64,000 nucleotides of DNA from Diplonema papillatum (GCA_030068145.1 JAPJBO010000615.1:62001-126000); one strand, 5' to 3'. Shown: positions 11,752 through 24,235, counted from the stretch's first letter. Made by a program: numbers and translations. The notes: generated by a model from the sequence alone, not told the origin.

Positions 11752-14700
11752 ATGCCGGACTACCGCGGTCTGCTCACGGACTTCTTCGCGAGGACCCAGC
11801 CGGATTTGATCAGCGGTGTCGACGGCCTGCTGGCGAAGTTCAAGGGAAGAGAGGAGGAGCTTTTGAGACGGTGTCGGGATCGATATTGCGTGCCCGTCTC
11901 CGCGGACGTGAGACCCGAGGGCGACGTGTGCAAGGATGAAGGAACCATTGCGAAGGTACTTGAGAAGGCGGTCGAGAGTGATGCGAGGGGGGAAATGAGG
12001 CAGAACGCGGTGCGGACGATCGAGCGCGCCTTCAAGGAGTGGACCAAGGATAGCACATCACAGGTCATCGTGTTTGGCAGTGTGGCTCTCGATGTGTACT
12101 TGCCCGGCTCGGACACGGACTTGGTCTGCGTCACCAGCAGCCCGCGGTGCCACCACTTCTTCTCGTCGTTCTCGCAGCACCTGGCGAAGCAGCCCGGCGT
12201 CGAGGTGGTCCTGTCCATTCCGCTAGCGATGCCCCCGCTACTTATCGTAACCGCCTTCGGGGTACAACACGACGTGTTATTCTGCTACGTCCCTTCCCGC
12301 AGACCGTTGCCCGCGAATTTCAGTGCCGCCGACGACGAATGCCTAGTGAACATGGACGACGGCTCGCGGAAGGCGCTGGGGGGCCCTCGCTTGTTGCACA
12401 TTTTACGTCGGGTGACTCCCAACTTCGATAGTTTCCGTCTCGCGCTGAAAGCCATCAAAGTGTGGTCGGTTCGGAGGGGTATTCAGGGCACGCGGTACGG
12501 CTTCCCCGGAGGCGTCGCCTGGGTGACGATGGTCTGCGCCGCCGCGCGCCGGTGCCCGCCGAACGCGCCTCCCGAGGAAATCGTGCTCACGTTCTTCAAC
12601 CTCTTCCACAAAACGGGGTTGCGCTACCCCATCTCCATCGTCGAAGTGCCGCCGACCTGGCGGCGGGGCCCCGACGACAAGCTGTGTGTCCTCGTTCCCG
12701 TCCCGGCGCCGCCTTCCGAGCCACTGCACATGGTATTTCTTCTTTCCCACCCTTCCCCCCGGGCACACCTAGGCGCGCTGAAGTAAACATGCGGGCGTGT
12801 CGCAGTCACATGTTGGGCGGGAGCCCTGAGTTTGTTCCGATTAGCTCGGGGCCCTCCACGAAGGGATCGGACGTGCACGCGTCATGAGTATGCCAATGCC
12901 GAGCATGAACGGCCACCTGTCGAACCCGGATCCAGAGATCCCGCCAGATTATCCCGTTGTCTCCTGTACTCCCCTGGAGTAGGAATGATTGTCGCACCCC
13001 CTAAACCACAGATCAACACACTCATCACGGCGACGGACTCCACAATCGCCGTACTACAACATGAGATCGACAGAGCTGCGCTGCTCTGCCGGATCCCTGG
13101 CGGCATGGCCGACATTTGGCAGCCTGCTGACTTCTTCTCTTCGTGCCCCCGCTTTTTGCAAATCGAAACACGCGCCATATCGCGAGAACTCCTCGAGCCC
13201 TGGGTATCCTTCGTGAGCAGCCGATACCGCGAACTGTTGAAGCTGATGGACGCATGGCTGGCAGACGGCAACCGCACACAAAACGTGCACTTCCGCATGT
13301 ATCCTTACACCTTCAGATCAGACCACCCAAACGCCCGGTTAGACTCAACCATTGCAGTGAAGGACAACGAAGTGGAAGAAAGCGGTGATTTTGCTGGATA
13401 TACATTCGTAGGCCTGCGTGCTGATGTATCGCCGGTCACCGAAACGGACGAAGCTCTCGCTGCAGCAGAGGAAGAAAGCCTTCTTGCGTCTCTTGCGGAG
13501 TTTGTATCGTCATGCGATGAATGGATGGAGAAGCGGGGAGGAATGTTCGAGCCGTCACTGTCGATCATCGAGCGAAAAGACATCCCCGCCTTCGTCTTAG
13601 ACGAGGAAACCACAGCCCGGGAACCAGGGCACCACAAGCGGATCCGATCAGTCGACGACGTCGTGCGCGGCTTCCGATACGGGGGCGTCGAGAACATAGA
13701 AGATGCACACTTCAAGAAGTTGAGAGCCCCTGCTCCGCTGAACTGGCTCCCTGGCGACTGCGACGACAGCCCCATCCTGCCGAAGGACTCGATGGTTCTC
13801 CTCCGCGCGGTCGACGGAGATGGGGAATACGCGTGGGTGCGCACTGAAGAAGGTATGTCTCCAGAAGAGTTTTGAAAGGCATTGCACCTAGAAACTTTGG
13901 AACTGGCATGCGATGCCCATGGTAGGCACATTCTGTGGCATATTCATGTTCGGCAGTCTGGGGTGTCAGAATACGTCGCTCGGTCCATAACTGATCTGAC
14001 GAAGGACGGGTTCATGTCTTTACATAACCAACTGCTACACAGGCAATGAAGGCTTCGTGAAGCAAGACGTGTTGATCGACTTCGCAATGGCGTCTGTGGT
14101 CGACTCGCCGACGTGCGGCGGCAGCGCGCTGCATGGGTTTGCCGTCGACGAGTTGGCTACCCCACTGACACCTTCTGCAACGATAATGAAGACAAAAGGG
14201 GACTCGAAGCTTCGGATGTACCCCGTGGTGGCGCCGTGCGTATGGGTGGAGGACTGTGTGGTACCCGACGGCTCTCTGGTCACGGTAAGCGCGCTAGACA
14301 GGGAAGGTGAGTTCGCGTTGGTGCAGTACGATAAATATCAAGGGTTCATACGAACGTCCCATCTCTGCTCTCCAACGGATGCCGCGCACTGGGTTAAGGC
14401 TGATCGGGCAAGGTATCTGAAGCAAGTCGTCGAAAAGGCGCACCGGGAGCTTTCGGTGGTGTGTGTCGGCGTGCTGACAGCTATGGAAGCTTCCCTCCTG
14501 TCCCTGTACGCAGCGGAAAAGGGGCTCCGCACCGATGCCTTCGCGGAGCGGCAGTTGTGCTACCCGCCTCCGAAGCCGTTCACATTTTTTCCGACGGCCC
14601 CCGCCGACGACGATGGCGGTGCCGACACAAGGGACATAGCTTACTCGGGGCTCTCAGTCTCCGCGGACAGCGCAGAGCTGCTGGTCGCCTTCTTCGAAAA

Positions 14701-15142
14701 ACACGGCCTTCTGCCCGGCTGCTACACGCGCAAAGCGCATCGCATGTACTTCCAGTCGGGCCCCCTCAACGACCCGAACACCGAAGGCCAGGAACTCACC
14801 TTCCACGTCGTCGCTACCGGCACCAGCGCCGATGGAGTTGCCGCCGGTGTCATCGGGACCAAGGGATACACCATCCTCCCGACGCCCCACGTCGTTGTCG
14901 CTGTCAATCCGCACGCAGCTTCTCAGGATTCGTCAAGCAACAACGGCACGGACGTTGCTGCGAGCGGGCGGCCTTACCTTTCGTGCGTCACTTGGGACTT
15001 CCTCCCGCCCGAAGATGTGTTCACCATCACTGGCACGGTGCAGCAATTCCGCGACAACGACACCGTTTTCAACGCCGACGAAGACTTCTTCTTCGACAAA
15101 GAAGTCGGCCGCCACTACTCCTTCAGCGACGATTACCAGTAG
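11752..15142 (+). CDS. Canonical poly(A) polymerase with SH3-like C-terminal extension (3 exons)
   Basis: Nuclear mRNA poly(A) polymerase, which adds A-tails to cleaved pre-mRNA. Exon 1 (11752-12732) has the nucleotidyltransferase signature FGS (residues 108-110), then GSDTD with Asp121 and Asp123, and the likely third carboxylate Asp174 in VQHDVLFC. The central domain follows (FRLALKAIKVWSVRRGI, about 227-243). Exon 2 (about 12889 or 12904 to 13852) supplies the family's RNA-binding domain (MIVAPPKPQ near the usual MPIITPAYP position; IWQPADFF at about 404). Exon 3 is 14043-15142. The intron 13853-14042 is GT-AG, phase 1, and joins EEG to NEGFV inside an SH3-like module. The first intron (donor 12733) is phase 0 and its acceptor is ambiguous by 15 nt. 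Total is about 1014 residues, longer than the usual 500-750. The extension contains two SH3-like repeats (about 626-655 and 719-752) and a novel C-terminal domain. Certainty is high for the catalytic core and lower for the tail's role. Confidence 0.85.
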
Positions 15143-15560
15143 TCGTTTGCTCCACCAGCCCCGATCAGCTGTTGCCAGCTGCCACACGTGCAAAGCGCAC
15201 ACCAGTCGGCACATTCTATGTGGTAGCATCGATGGAGTCGCGCCAAAAGTTCTCTAGTCTCGAGGTCAATCCGCATGCAGTTTCTCCGCATCCGTAAAAC
15301 GAAAATGGGGCCCTACCTCCTGGCGACGTCCTGCCACCCGAAGAAAGCGTGGGCACCGTCACCACTGCTGAGCTAGCCGAAGTTTTGAGTGCTGGGACTA
15401 GTGTTCTCAAGTACTTGCTCACTTACGTAGCGGAAGGTCGGTCAGCGGGATTACATCTTGTTCGGCAACGTATCGTCGAGGTGAAGGAGTCGTGGGCATT
15501 TTATGAAATGGCTACTTTTGAAAGTCGAACGCTTGACACAATTGGTTCAGAAGGTAACCA
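15143..15560 (+). pseudogene. Decayed partial copy of the poly(A) polymerase last exon
   Basis: Directly after the stop codon, words of the last exon recur in order but degraded. CACACGTGCAAAGCGCA (about 15184) matches the CACGCGCAAAGCGCAT of 14725-14740. GTCAATCCGCATGCAG (about 15266) matches GTCAATCCGCACGCAG (about 14905). CTGCCACCCGAAGAAAGCG (about 15332) matches the CTCCCGCCCGAAGATGTG of about 15002. The copy has a shorter spacing and no intact frame. It looks like a tandem duplication of the gene's 3' part that has decayed. It could alternatively serve as 3' UTR. Confidence 0.55.
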
Positions 15561-17373
15561 ATTAAGGTGAGGTAAAGGCATCGCTCCCGCCGCACATTTT
15601 TCTTCGAATACGGCCTCCTTTCTGACGTGCGTCCACCTGTGTCTCGCTCACTCGAGTCTCTAACGACACGAAAGCTGCTGGTCATCAGGACGCATTTTCG
15701 TCTTTGATAGTTGGCAACTCCAGCTGGGACTTGCACCTGCAACGAGAGTCGGAAGTGAATGACTTCACTGAAGTGAACGACTTCACTCGACTGACTCCCT
15801 CCTCAGCGTGGCTTTCCCTTGTCTTTCTTATTCTCTTGCTGTTGTTCCTGAGCGTGTCTTCGAGCTAACATGAAACTGCAATCAGGATCCGGTTCAAACC
15901 TCAAGATAAACATGATACCAGAAAGGAACGTTGATGGGAACCAATTTCCATTAGATCCGACGAGCTCGGACAAGCAAAGAGAACGAAAGACAAAGACGAC
16001 AAGAGAGCCACGCCGCGGCACTCCTCCCTCGTTTTACAAGAAGAATCCACGTCTCCTTTTTTTAACCGTCAAGAGCTCAGACTCAACCTTTCTTGCCTCT
16101 CTATGCACGTTTCCCATTGTGGCAGAAGCTGCTTCGAGACAGACAACCATCGGGTCACTGAGCATCCTTTTCTCGTCCCCTGTGAGCCTACTTCTAGCCC
16201 GCTCACAGGGCTGGTCTCGACCGCAAACAACCAGAGCTGATACTCCCGAGTTCTTTTTTTACCTTCACTATTCAGCGCCATGTTGGAGGACTGAGAAGCT
16301 GGTACCGCAAAAAGGAACGTTTACCTGCGTTGTGAATCCAAAACGGCAGCTAAGACAGCTCAGGGCCCGAAGACGACATGGAAAAAAAAAGCCGCCAGGC
16401 CTATGAATAAGTACGTGCGCTCGGCTAAAGGCCGGCGCGTGGCGAGACTGGAGGCAGCTGATAAAGTTCGGGAAACGTTAAAGTTCGGGAAACAGTAAAA
16501 TTCGGGCGCGGCTGAGTTCGGGCGAAGAAAAGTTCGGGCGAAGCCAAGTTCCAGTGAACCAAAGTTCGGGCGAAGCTAAGTTCCAGCAAAGCAAAGTTCG
16601 GGGGAAGCAAAGTTCGGGTTTTAGTGATGCTCAGTTCGTAGCAAGTGTAGCCTCTGACGGCAAGTTCGGCCGGGGGGGAGACCCCCCGGCTCCGTTTCCC
16701 GCGGTTACCCAAATACCGCGAGATACTGAGAAACTCCGCAAAAAAACGCAATTTTCGGGCACATTGGACCCCGAAACGCAACAGACCTCGAAAACAATCT
16801 TCGACCGGAAAAATGTCATGGGCGGAGTTCGAACCCGGACCTATCGGCCAGAACCGACGCCCGGTCACTCTGCCACTCGCATACCTTTTGGAGGGGGGAA
16901 AAAAAGGCTAGCTCAGCGCTTTCCAAAAACAATACACTTTTTGCACCAAGAAAAGCCGGGTTGGCTCGAATAGAGGCTATTCACATTGCAAAAGACAAGA
17001 ACAACCCCACACGACCAATGAACGAAGGGACGAGAGAAAAGACGCCCTGTGCGGGAAACTGACACCGACGGGAGTAGGCGACGCAGCCATTGCGGCAGGA
17101 GGGAATATACATCGGAGCATCGCCTCAGATCCCCTGCAATCCTGAATGTGGGAGGGCAAGTGGACCCTTCGCCGCAATTGGTTGGCAGGCATACCAACAA
17201 ATAGCAGCAGTGATGCGTGAAAAAACAGGGCAACACCGGTTTCAGCCAGTTCTGGGGTCTGTCCCATTTTTCTGCGCTACGTGCTCCTTTATTTATGCTT
17301 GGATCATCAACAGTTGAGGTCGGTGGCAGTTTTTTGAAAAGAACGAAGAGACAAAGGAACCACCTATGAAGAG
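15561..17373. other. Intergenic region holding one composite repeat
   Basis: No gene supported. Frames such as 15870-16406 are Ser/Thr/Arg-rich and cross the repeat boundary at 16411. A short direct repeat GAAGTGAATGACTTCACT/GAAGTGAACGACTTCACT at about 15750-15790 is near-palindromic. The composite repeat at 16411-16990 is listed separately. The last 380 bp before the next start codon probably contain that gene's promoter and 5' leader, but I see no defined motif. Confidence 0.45.
16411..16990 (-). repeat. Composite GTTCGGG-array/tRNA-like element, copy 1
   Basis: Begins GTACGTGCGCTCGGCTAA, like copies 3 and 4. It then has CGAGACTGGAGG-like sequence and a run of AAGTTCGGG units with spacers such as CGAAGC (about 16456-16670). 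A C/G-rich break and a body with CCGCGAGATACTGAGAAACT follow. Next comes a tRNA-like segment on the minus strand (about 16815-16890, with a box-B word GGGTTCGAACTCC in minus orientation), then the shared tail GGTTGGCTCGAATAGAGG. The right tip (CCTCCAGTCTCG) is missing. Strand is given as the direction of the tRNA-like part. Confidence 0.75.
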
Positions 17374-20300
17374 ATGATCGCGACACACCGCGACATCGAG
17401 CGCTGGGTCTGCAGCGCCTTCGAAAATGCGCTGGCCACCGGCGTCAGCGGCCGTAAGAACTCGGGTCTGTGGGCCAGCGTTGGTGACGCGCGTGATGAAT
17501 GCCTCAGTGTCATATCACAGGCGCTGTTGAAGGCACAGGGGCTCGGGGTCGAGACGCGACTACTGCACGAGGCACTGTACGACGTAAAAAAGGTGATGCA
17601 GCGCCTGGAAGACTCGCTCCCGGTGCTTGACTGCGACGGCGAATCTCAAGACGCGTTCGCATTGCTCATGCAAGACACTAGGCCACTTGCGACTGGTACA
17701 GTCACTTCTATCTTTCGGTTTTGTGCCTGTTCTTCGCAATATAGCACGTCCGAGCAATTGTCGGTGGCAGCTTCGATGCAAGCAATTACTGCCTTAGGAC
17801 CTGCTGACCCATGTCCTTCACAAATCTTCTTCACTTCGCCCTTCAACGTTCTCCATTGGATATTCGCTACTACAACCAAGATCTGCACTTATCCATGCGG
17901 ACAACCACTGGACGTGCACTGCCCACGCACACGCGCACGCACATACACCCTCACCCACAACGCAGGTCAGCTCCGGCAGCTTGTCGGGCAGCTCCGCGAC
18001 AAGGTCTGCGGCTGCCAAAGCCTGCTGACGAGGACCGAAAATGAGCGAAACTTGCTTGTAGGACGATTGAGCAGCAGGGAACGGATCATCGCATACATCC
18101 GCAAAACGCTGTGGGCTGAGGTCATCATGCTCCGCGAGCAGCTTCACCAGCGCGACAATCAAGGTTCGTCAAGTTTCTTTTAGAAGAAATGCAATGGAAG
18201 AAATTCGATCCAACTTGTCTTATAAAAACCCGAACTTTGAAGTTACGCCGGATGCGCATCTAACAGTGACATTAAACGGAAGTGCAAAGTGGACCGAAGT
18301 TACGGAAAACACTGTAAACTTGCGAACCTACCGTGTTCGCCACTTCACGTGTCATCATTACAAGTATTAGTATTTTTTCGAGTGAACACCTATGATGAGG
18401 CAAAAGTGTCAAGAATTGAATGGGCTGTACCTCCATTAACTCTAAAGCTACGGAAGAAAACCTACCCAAAAAGGAATCAACCGCCTACGGGTGACACTCG
18501 CTGTCGTCGGAAAAAGGCTCGGTGCAAATCGAACACGGCATTGAGCACCACCGTTCTCAGCTTTCTTCCCCACTCATTCTGTAAGCTCTTTGTCGACACA
18601 ATTTAAATACATCAGGACGCTACGAAGCCAATGTGTTTTCGATCTTCGACTTCCTTCAGCTCGCTGACGGGGACCCGGAAACTGCGAAAAAGTTCAACGA
18701 AGTTATGAAAGGGAGCGGCAAAGACGATCTCGTCGCACGATTAACCCGTGAGTACGAACGGCTAGCGAAACAATACGATTCGGCTGCCCTGCAACACCTC
18801 GCAGAGAAGGCGCAACTCGAAGAAAGTATTACGAACCTGCAGCGTGCTCTCGCACAGTCTGGTACCGACGGCGACCACGCCGTTCTCACGTCACTCGAAG
18901 TGCAGGAACGACACTTCAGCGGCCTCCTCGCGAGCAAGGACTCCGAAATCAGCAGCCTCACAACCGCGAATGAAGCTAAGGCGACCCTTCTCGTCCGCCA
19001 AGAAGCAGAGTTCAGCGCGTTGCTTTCCAAGTGGGACTCCGAGTTCGGACCCGTTATCGCGGAGAAGGAGAAGGCGCAGCGCGCAGCGGAAGACATGCGA
19101 AAGGAGTTTAAATCTGTCGTGCAGCGCCGGGCGGAGGCGGAGCACAAGTTGAAATCCGCCTCGGCGAAATGCCAGAAACTGGACGCCGAGGTGGCAGCCC
19201 TGAAAGAGTCGACACAGCTGCAGGAGCAAGTGCACAGCGCCCTTTTGCAGGACTTGTCCCTGTCATCTGAGCGGCTCACCGCCGCCGACGAAGCGCGCGC
19301 GCAAGCACTCGAGGAAGTGGCGCACCTGCAGAGACAGCTTGAAAACGCGAAGGCAAGCGCTCCGAAGGAGGGCAAGCCCCACGAGGAGAGCAAGGAGATC
19401 CGAAGACTGCAGCAGGTCTTGCCACCCCCATCTCCCCCCTCCGCTGGCATTCAGGTTCCGCCCCGAGACGGATTTGCATGCGCTTTCGTAGCATGAGCGT
19501 TCCTGGCGAGCTTCGAACAGCCGCCTGTCTAGTCCAGACTCAGGTTCTGCGTTCGATGTCCGTTGCTCAACGGACCGAACGTCGGTACGAATCGGACACG
19601 GTGTTCTTGCATTCTCTTTGCCTCCCTGCGAACCCGCAACAATGAGAGGGAAGGCACCGCCAGCGAAGTTCCCGCGCAGCTGCCTAAAAGAAGAAACGAA
19701 GATGGATACACCTCACGAACCAAAGTCGAAGGAGCCTCGAAGGCTTTACAAACTCCCTGAGTCATAAACGAACTTACACTCCGCGCAGGATCTCGCAGCG
19801 CACCATGCGTCGGTGAAGTCTTTGGAGTTGGAGTTGCAGGAGTCGCGGCGGCAGCAGCGGGAAGCTGCCGTCAAAGCAACGACCCGCGGCAACGAGAAGG
19901 AAGGCACTGCCAGCCAAGTTCCCGCGCAGGCACTCGAGACCAGCCGAGACGAAAAACCCGAGTTGTTGGTCGCCGAAGCGAAGCGTCACGAAGAGGTCGT
20001 TACCATCAAAGACGAAGAGCTGAAAGCTGCCACTCTGCGTGCGGAGTCAGCAGAAGAGCAAGTGGCTGAGTTAGGCGAGCAACTGAACAGGGTGAGAGCA
20101 GACCTGCATCGGAGAGCGGAGTGTGGCGCCACGTCGGTCGACAACCCTTTGCATCTGCCGGCAGTGCGGGCTGAAATTGAGAGGGTGAAGAACGAAGCTG
20201 AAGATAAGCTGGGTTCAACTCGGCGCGAGGCGGACGTGCTGCAGGACCCGGCGGTACGCCAGGAGATTGAAAGGATCCGGGCCGAAGCAGAGAGCGACTC

Positions 20301-23300
20301 GAAGCGACGGGAGTCAGTCCTCGAGAAGCAGGCCGCCGCGGCAGTCACGGAACTGTCCACGCAAAATCGACGAGACAGCGCCTTGCAGAAGGCGGCGCGG
20401 CATGCGGAAGACTTGCAAGCAGAGGTGGCTCGATTGGCCGGCCTCCTCGAAAAGGCCAACGCCAAGACCGACGAGCTCACACAACACGCTGCAACGTTGC
20501 AGCACAAGGTAGACGTCGAAACGAGCCGGCAGAAGCTAGAGCGCTCGCACAGTCAAAAGACAATGCAGGCCCTCCGCGACGCGCACGAGAGGCTCGAACA
20601 GCAGCTCCACGACGCCCCTGTCGCCACCAGCAACCCTTCGTCGGCTGCGAAGGACGCGGGCGAAGGAGGAGGCTCACCGCGCATGGATTCCTCTCAACCG
20701 GAGCCACCTGCTCCAGACCCGCGCGCCTCGCAGCAAAAAGAAGCGCTGATCCGCGAAATCCGGGACGCAATCGCGCAGACCGTGAGCCCGTTCACCCCCT
20801 CCTTCGCGTCGGGCGCCCTGTTCAGTTGTGCAGACGCTGAACCGCCGTCGAAAAGCGTGTTTTTCGTGGCCGTCGCATGGGAGGGCACACCCGCAAGCGG
20901 ACTGGCCGCCGCGGCAGGCATCTTGGATGCATCCGGGTACGTGTTGGAGCAGCAGGCGAACCGCGTCGTCGGCGTCTTCTGCAGCGCGGTGGTCGCCCTG
21001 CAGTGGGCGGTGGCCACCGTGGCCCGCCACAACGTCAGCATCGCCGTCGCGAGCGGCGTCGTGGCGGACCCGAACCGCTGGTCGGCGGCGGCGGGCGACG
21101 TTCAAAAGCTGTCGGACCTCACGCCGCCGGGAACCGTCACCTGCTCTCTCCGAGCGGCCTCAGCAGCTCAGCTGCACGTGGCCGGCCAACGGGAGCTGCT
21201 AGGCAGCGTGCCGCTCTACACCCTCGAATACGGCGTGGTCGGCAGTCCAACAGAAGCGAGCGAAATGGCTGTCGTTCTAGGTGATAGGCCCGTATTCTAT
21301 GACGCATTGTCCGACGGCGGCGAGCAGAGCGACTCTCAAGCCGCGGCGAAGCAGGCGAACGTCGAGAAAAGGTTCCGGAAGAAGTTGCCGAAGCGCGAAG
21401 GTGCAGAGCTGCGGCTCCGCGACTTCACTGAAGCTGACGTCGAAGCCGTCGATGCTAAAAAAATGCCACAACAAAGTCTAGGTCGGGGTGTGTCTAGCCA
21501 GGTACCCAGGCCTGGCAGTGGTCAGAGGAGACCTGGCAGTGGTCAGAAGAGACCTGGTAGTGGTCAAAAGATGTCTGGTAGAGGTCGACCTGCGAGTGGA
21601 GGAAGAAGCCGGCCGTCAAGTGCAGATGCGTTGCCGGCAATTTCACCAGAGGTCAGGTTGCTGGAGTTGCTGCGACACGACGTCCAGCTTGCACTGAACC
21701 GCATCGGCGAGTTGGCCACGCAGGTAAACTTGGAAATGATCCAACACCAGTGGACGAGAAACCAGCTTACAGGTTCCAGCTCCGAGTTGATGTTCATGGC
21801 CTCCCGCCTGCACGCGCAACAGCAAAAGCAAAAAACAGCACCACCATCTCAACCCACGCCGCCTTGCCCGGACGACCGTTTTCATTATTTGGCTAACTAC
21901 GAGCCTCCGCCCGATGCACAACGGCCCGCTACGCTAAGTTCCAAGAACGGCCAGCCGGCCAAACCGCAACAAGCGTCCCCAATCCAAAACACGCTCGTTT
22001 TGAGCAGCAAGTCTTGGACATCGGCGCACCCTCCCACAACACCATTAGACGAAATCCATGCGACGAATGGCCCTGCAACGTTGCACGAATCGTCAAAACC
22101 ATCACCTTCGGTTATCGAACTCGATGAAGATCCTTCTATCGAGCAAATTGAAGACAATCTGTCTAAACACCTCATCCAAGTTGCAGAGTTACGAAGTACA
22201 CTCGGCCTACTCGTGAGCCGGCAGCAGCGGCAGCCAGTCGGCTTCACCGAACGATACGCTAATACTATCAACAATGGGGTGAAAGATGACAGCGCAACTC
22301 TGAACGACAGTATGGCCACTGCCACCCACCTGAGCGAGCCTACCCCGGCTGGCGTTGCTGAAGCCGGAGTACAATCCTGCGCAGTCAGCCCGTCGCCGAA
22401 ACCCGCAGTTTCTTCGTGGGAGCCCACGCTCGGCCTTTCGCGCCTTGTCGCGAGTCTGCGGACACGGCGTCAATCAAAGCTCAGCATCTCTCGACGGGTT
22501 TCGTGGATGCACGACATCGATGACTTGCCCATACTCTCACCGGAGGCACTGTCCACACCGACACTGGTATCAAAACGAGCAGCAATGCAAGTAATCACGA
22601 TCCCAGTATCCACGCAAACCGAATCTTATGCAACAAGTAGCGCCTTTTCACAGTGCGTGATGGAGCCAGCTTCAACCAGCAACACCGCTACTCAGTGTGC
22701 CAGTCAGTCAAACCCAACAAGGGATACCGCTATGCAGTGTGTTGCTCAGTTAACGCCAACCAGTGACACTGCCACACAATGTGTCACTGCACCAATTGAA
22801 CGGACGGTCCGACACATCCAAATCCAGACCAGCCAGCAAGTGTTGGTGTGCAGCAGATGCTCAAGCGAGACGGCGAACTTTGAAACAGGAATCGAAGGGG
22901 CTAGTGTGAAGGTCCTTCATGAAGAGAAGAAGACACCGAACACGGAGGAGTCTCAGTGCCGGCCGACGCGAGGAGTGTCGGGAGAAGGTTGGGGGTCGAG
23001 AGAAAGGCCGGAACCGAATATGGCGATTCACGTCTATGCACGGGGTTACAACTCTCGATCGGTTTCTGCGCTCGTGAGCCCTGAAGATTATCAGATGCCG
23101 ACACCTCCGTCGTCGCCTTCTAGCACGAACTCGGTTGCTGTGGGCAAATTGGCAGTCAGTAAACAGCCGCAGCGCATTGCGCCACTTGGAAGGCCTGCTT
23201 CTGGAAAACCTCGCCCGTCGCGGCTTAGTGTATCTGGGCAGGCTGCTCAAGGTGGTGTGCAGACTGCTGTCAATGTCACGAGGACCATCGATTCCGTATG

Positions 23301-23931
23301 TGAGGCTGCTTCGAGGCATGGACGCAACGCACGCACTAAGCGACCCGCCACTTCGATCGCTGGTTCTCGCAGAGCGGCGGTCTTGTCTTGGCGGACAAAT
23401 GCAGACGGAAGCGAGCTTGCCATCGTAGGTGCCGCGCAGCCCCGTGACATGACCCACCACTCCCACGCGAGATTACCTGCCACCGACGGAGGTAACACCG
23501 TTGGCGAATTGTACGACATGTCAGCCCCTTCGTGGGACTCCCAGGAGCTCCTTTGCAAAGACGCGGTTGACCGCACGCACCGCTTAGCTATTACTGCAGG
23601 CCCCGCAGCGGGTCTGGTGGTTGTCCCGCCAGAGAAAGGCCCGTTCACAGTCGAAGGCGTCAATCCCCGAGGGCAGCTTGCGATCGAGGCGCCGGATAAA
23701 TCTATCCCAGCCGGCCTCAGGCCCCCGCCGTGCGACCACTTCCTTGACATCCGATTGCTCACAGCGAAGCTCAAACTGCCGACCCTAGAAGACCCAAGGT
23801 CTTTGTTCGTGGGCGAAGACGTGCACCCTGTGCGCGGTCTTAAGGGTTCCAACCATCCAAATCCAAAAACACACGTGGACGACAGAGCTTTGTTGGCAAA
23901 GCTTCTTCTGAACAGTAACAGCGGAGGATGA
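17374..23931 (+). CDS. Giant coiled-coil protein with cyclase-homology-like domain (4 exons)
   Basis: Exons 17374-17695, 17966-18163, 18616-19415 and 19789-23931 join through GT-AG introns with compatible phases (1, 1, 0) into exactly 1821 codons. Residues about 174-440 and 441-740 are heptad-rich coiled coil (Ala/Glu/Arg/Lys/Leu). Residues about 794-924 resemble a class III nucleotidyl cyclase fold: the order GYVLEQQANRVVGVFCSAV, AVATVARHNVSIAVASG, then AAGDVQKLSDLTPPGTV and LYTLEYG follows that family. However, the metal-binding Asp pair and other catalytic residues are not evident, so it is probably an inactive or scaffold version. Three RPGSGQ heptads follow (about 1015-1035). TQT/TQC-type motifs occur at about 1378-1453. 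The first intron is a multiple of three without stops and could be retained. It is probably cytoskeletal or flagellar (inference). Confidence 0.75.
19600..19765 (+). pseudogene. Exon-derived copy inside intron 3 of the coiled-coil gene
   Basis: Within intron 19416-19788, the run GAGAGGGAAGGCACCGCCAG to GTTCCCGCGCAG (about 19642-19685) repeats, with substitutions, the start of exon 4 (GAGAAGGAAGGCACTGCCAG to GTTCCCGCGCAG, about 19892-19929). In translation it reads NEREGTASEVPAQ against NEKEGTASQVPAQ in the exon. It ends in an alternative peptide up to 19760. It could be a decayed tandem duplicate or an alternative exon. The local codon register is intact over about 50 residues. Confidence 0.5.
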
Positions 23932-24235
23932 TGCAAATATTGCAAAGAAGTCATCTCCTTCGACTTCAAAGGCCCCGCCTTGTTCTCGAAGAGATGCGGG
24001 AAGAAACTCGCACCGCGGCAAGAGCAGAGGTCACAGCGTGAAGCTTTACCGCCGCAGACTTTTCGAAGGGAACCCCAGATCCATTCTTGTGTGGTCGATC
24101 TGTCCCGAGGCGTTTGTTCTTTCAAAACAGAAAAGAAGTCCTGAGTTGCCAATGTTCAACGAACTAGAAATCAACGTGCCGCTAAGACCGACCCAGCGAG
24201 ACGTTAGGGTACACACCCACAGCCCGGTTTGCAGC

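Noticed and set aside
18656-19450. 264-codon minus-strand Ser/Cys-rich frame
   Set aside because: Antisense shadow of the coiled-coil exon, which has clear heptads and phase-consistent introns.
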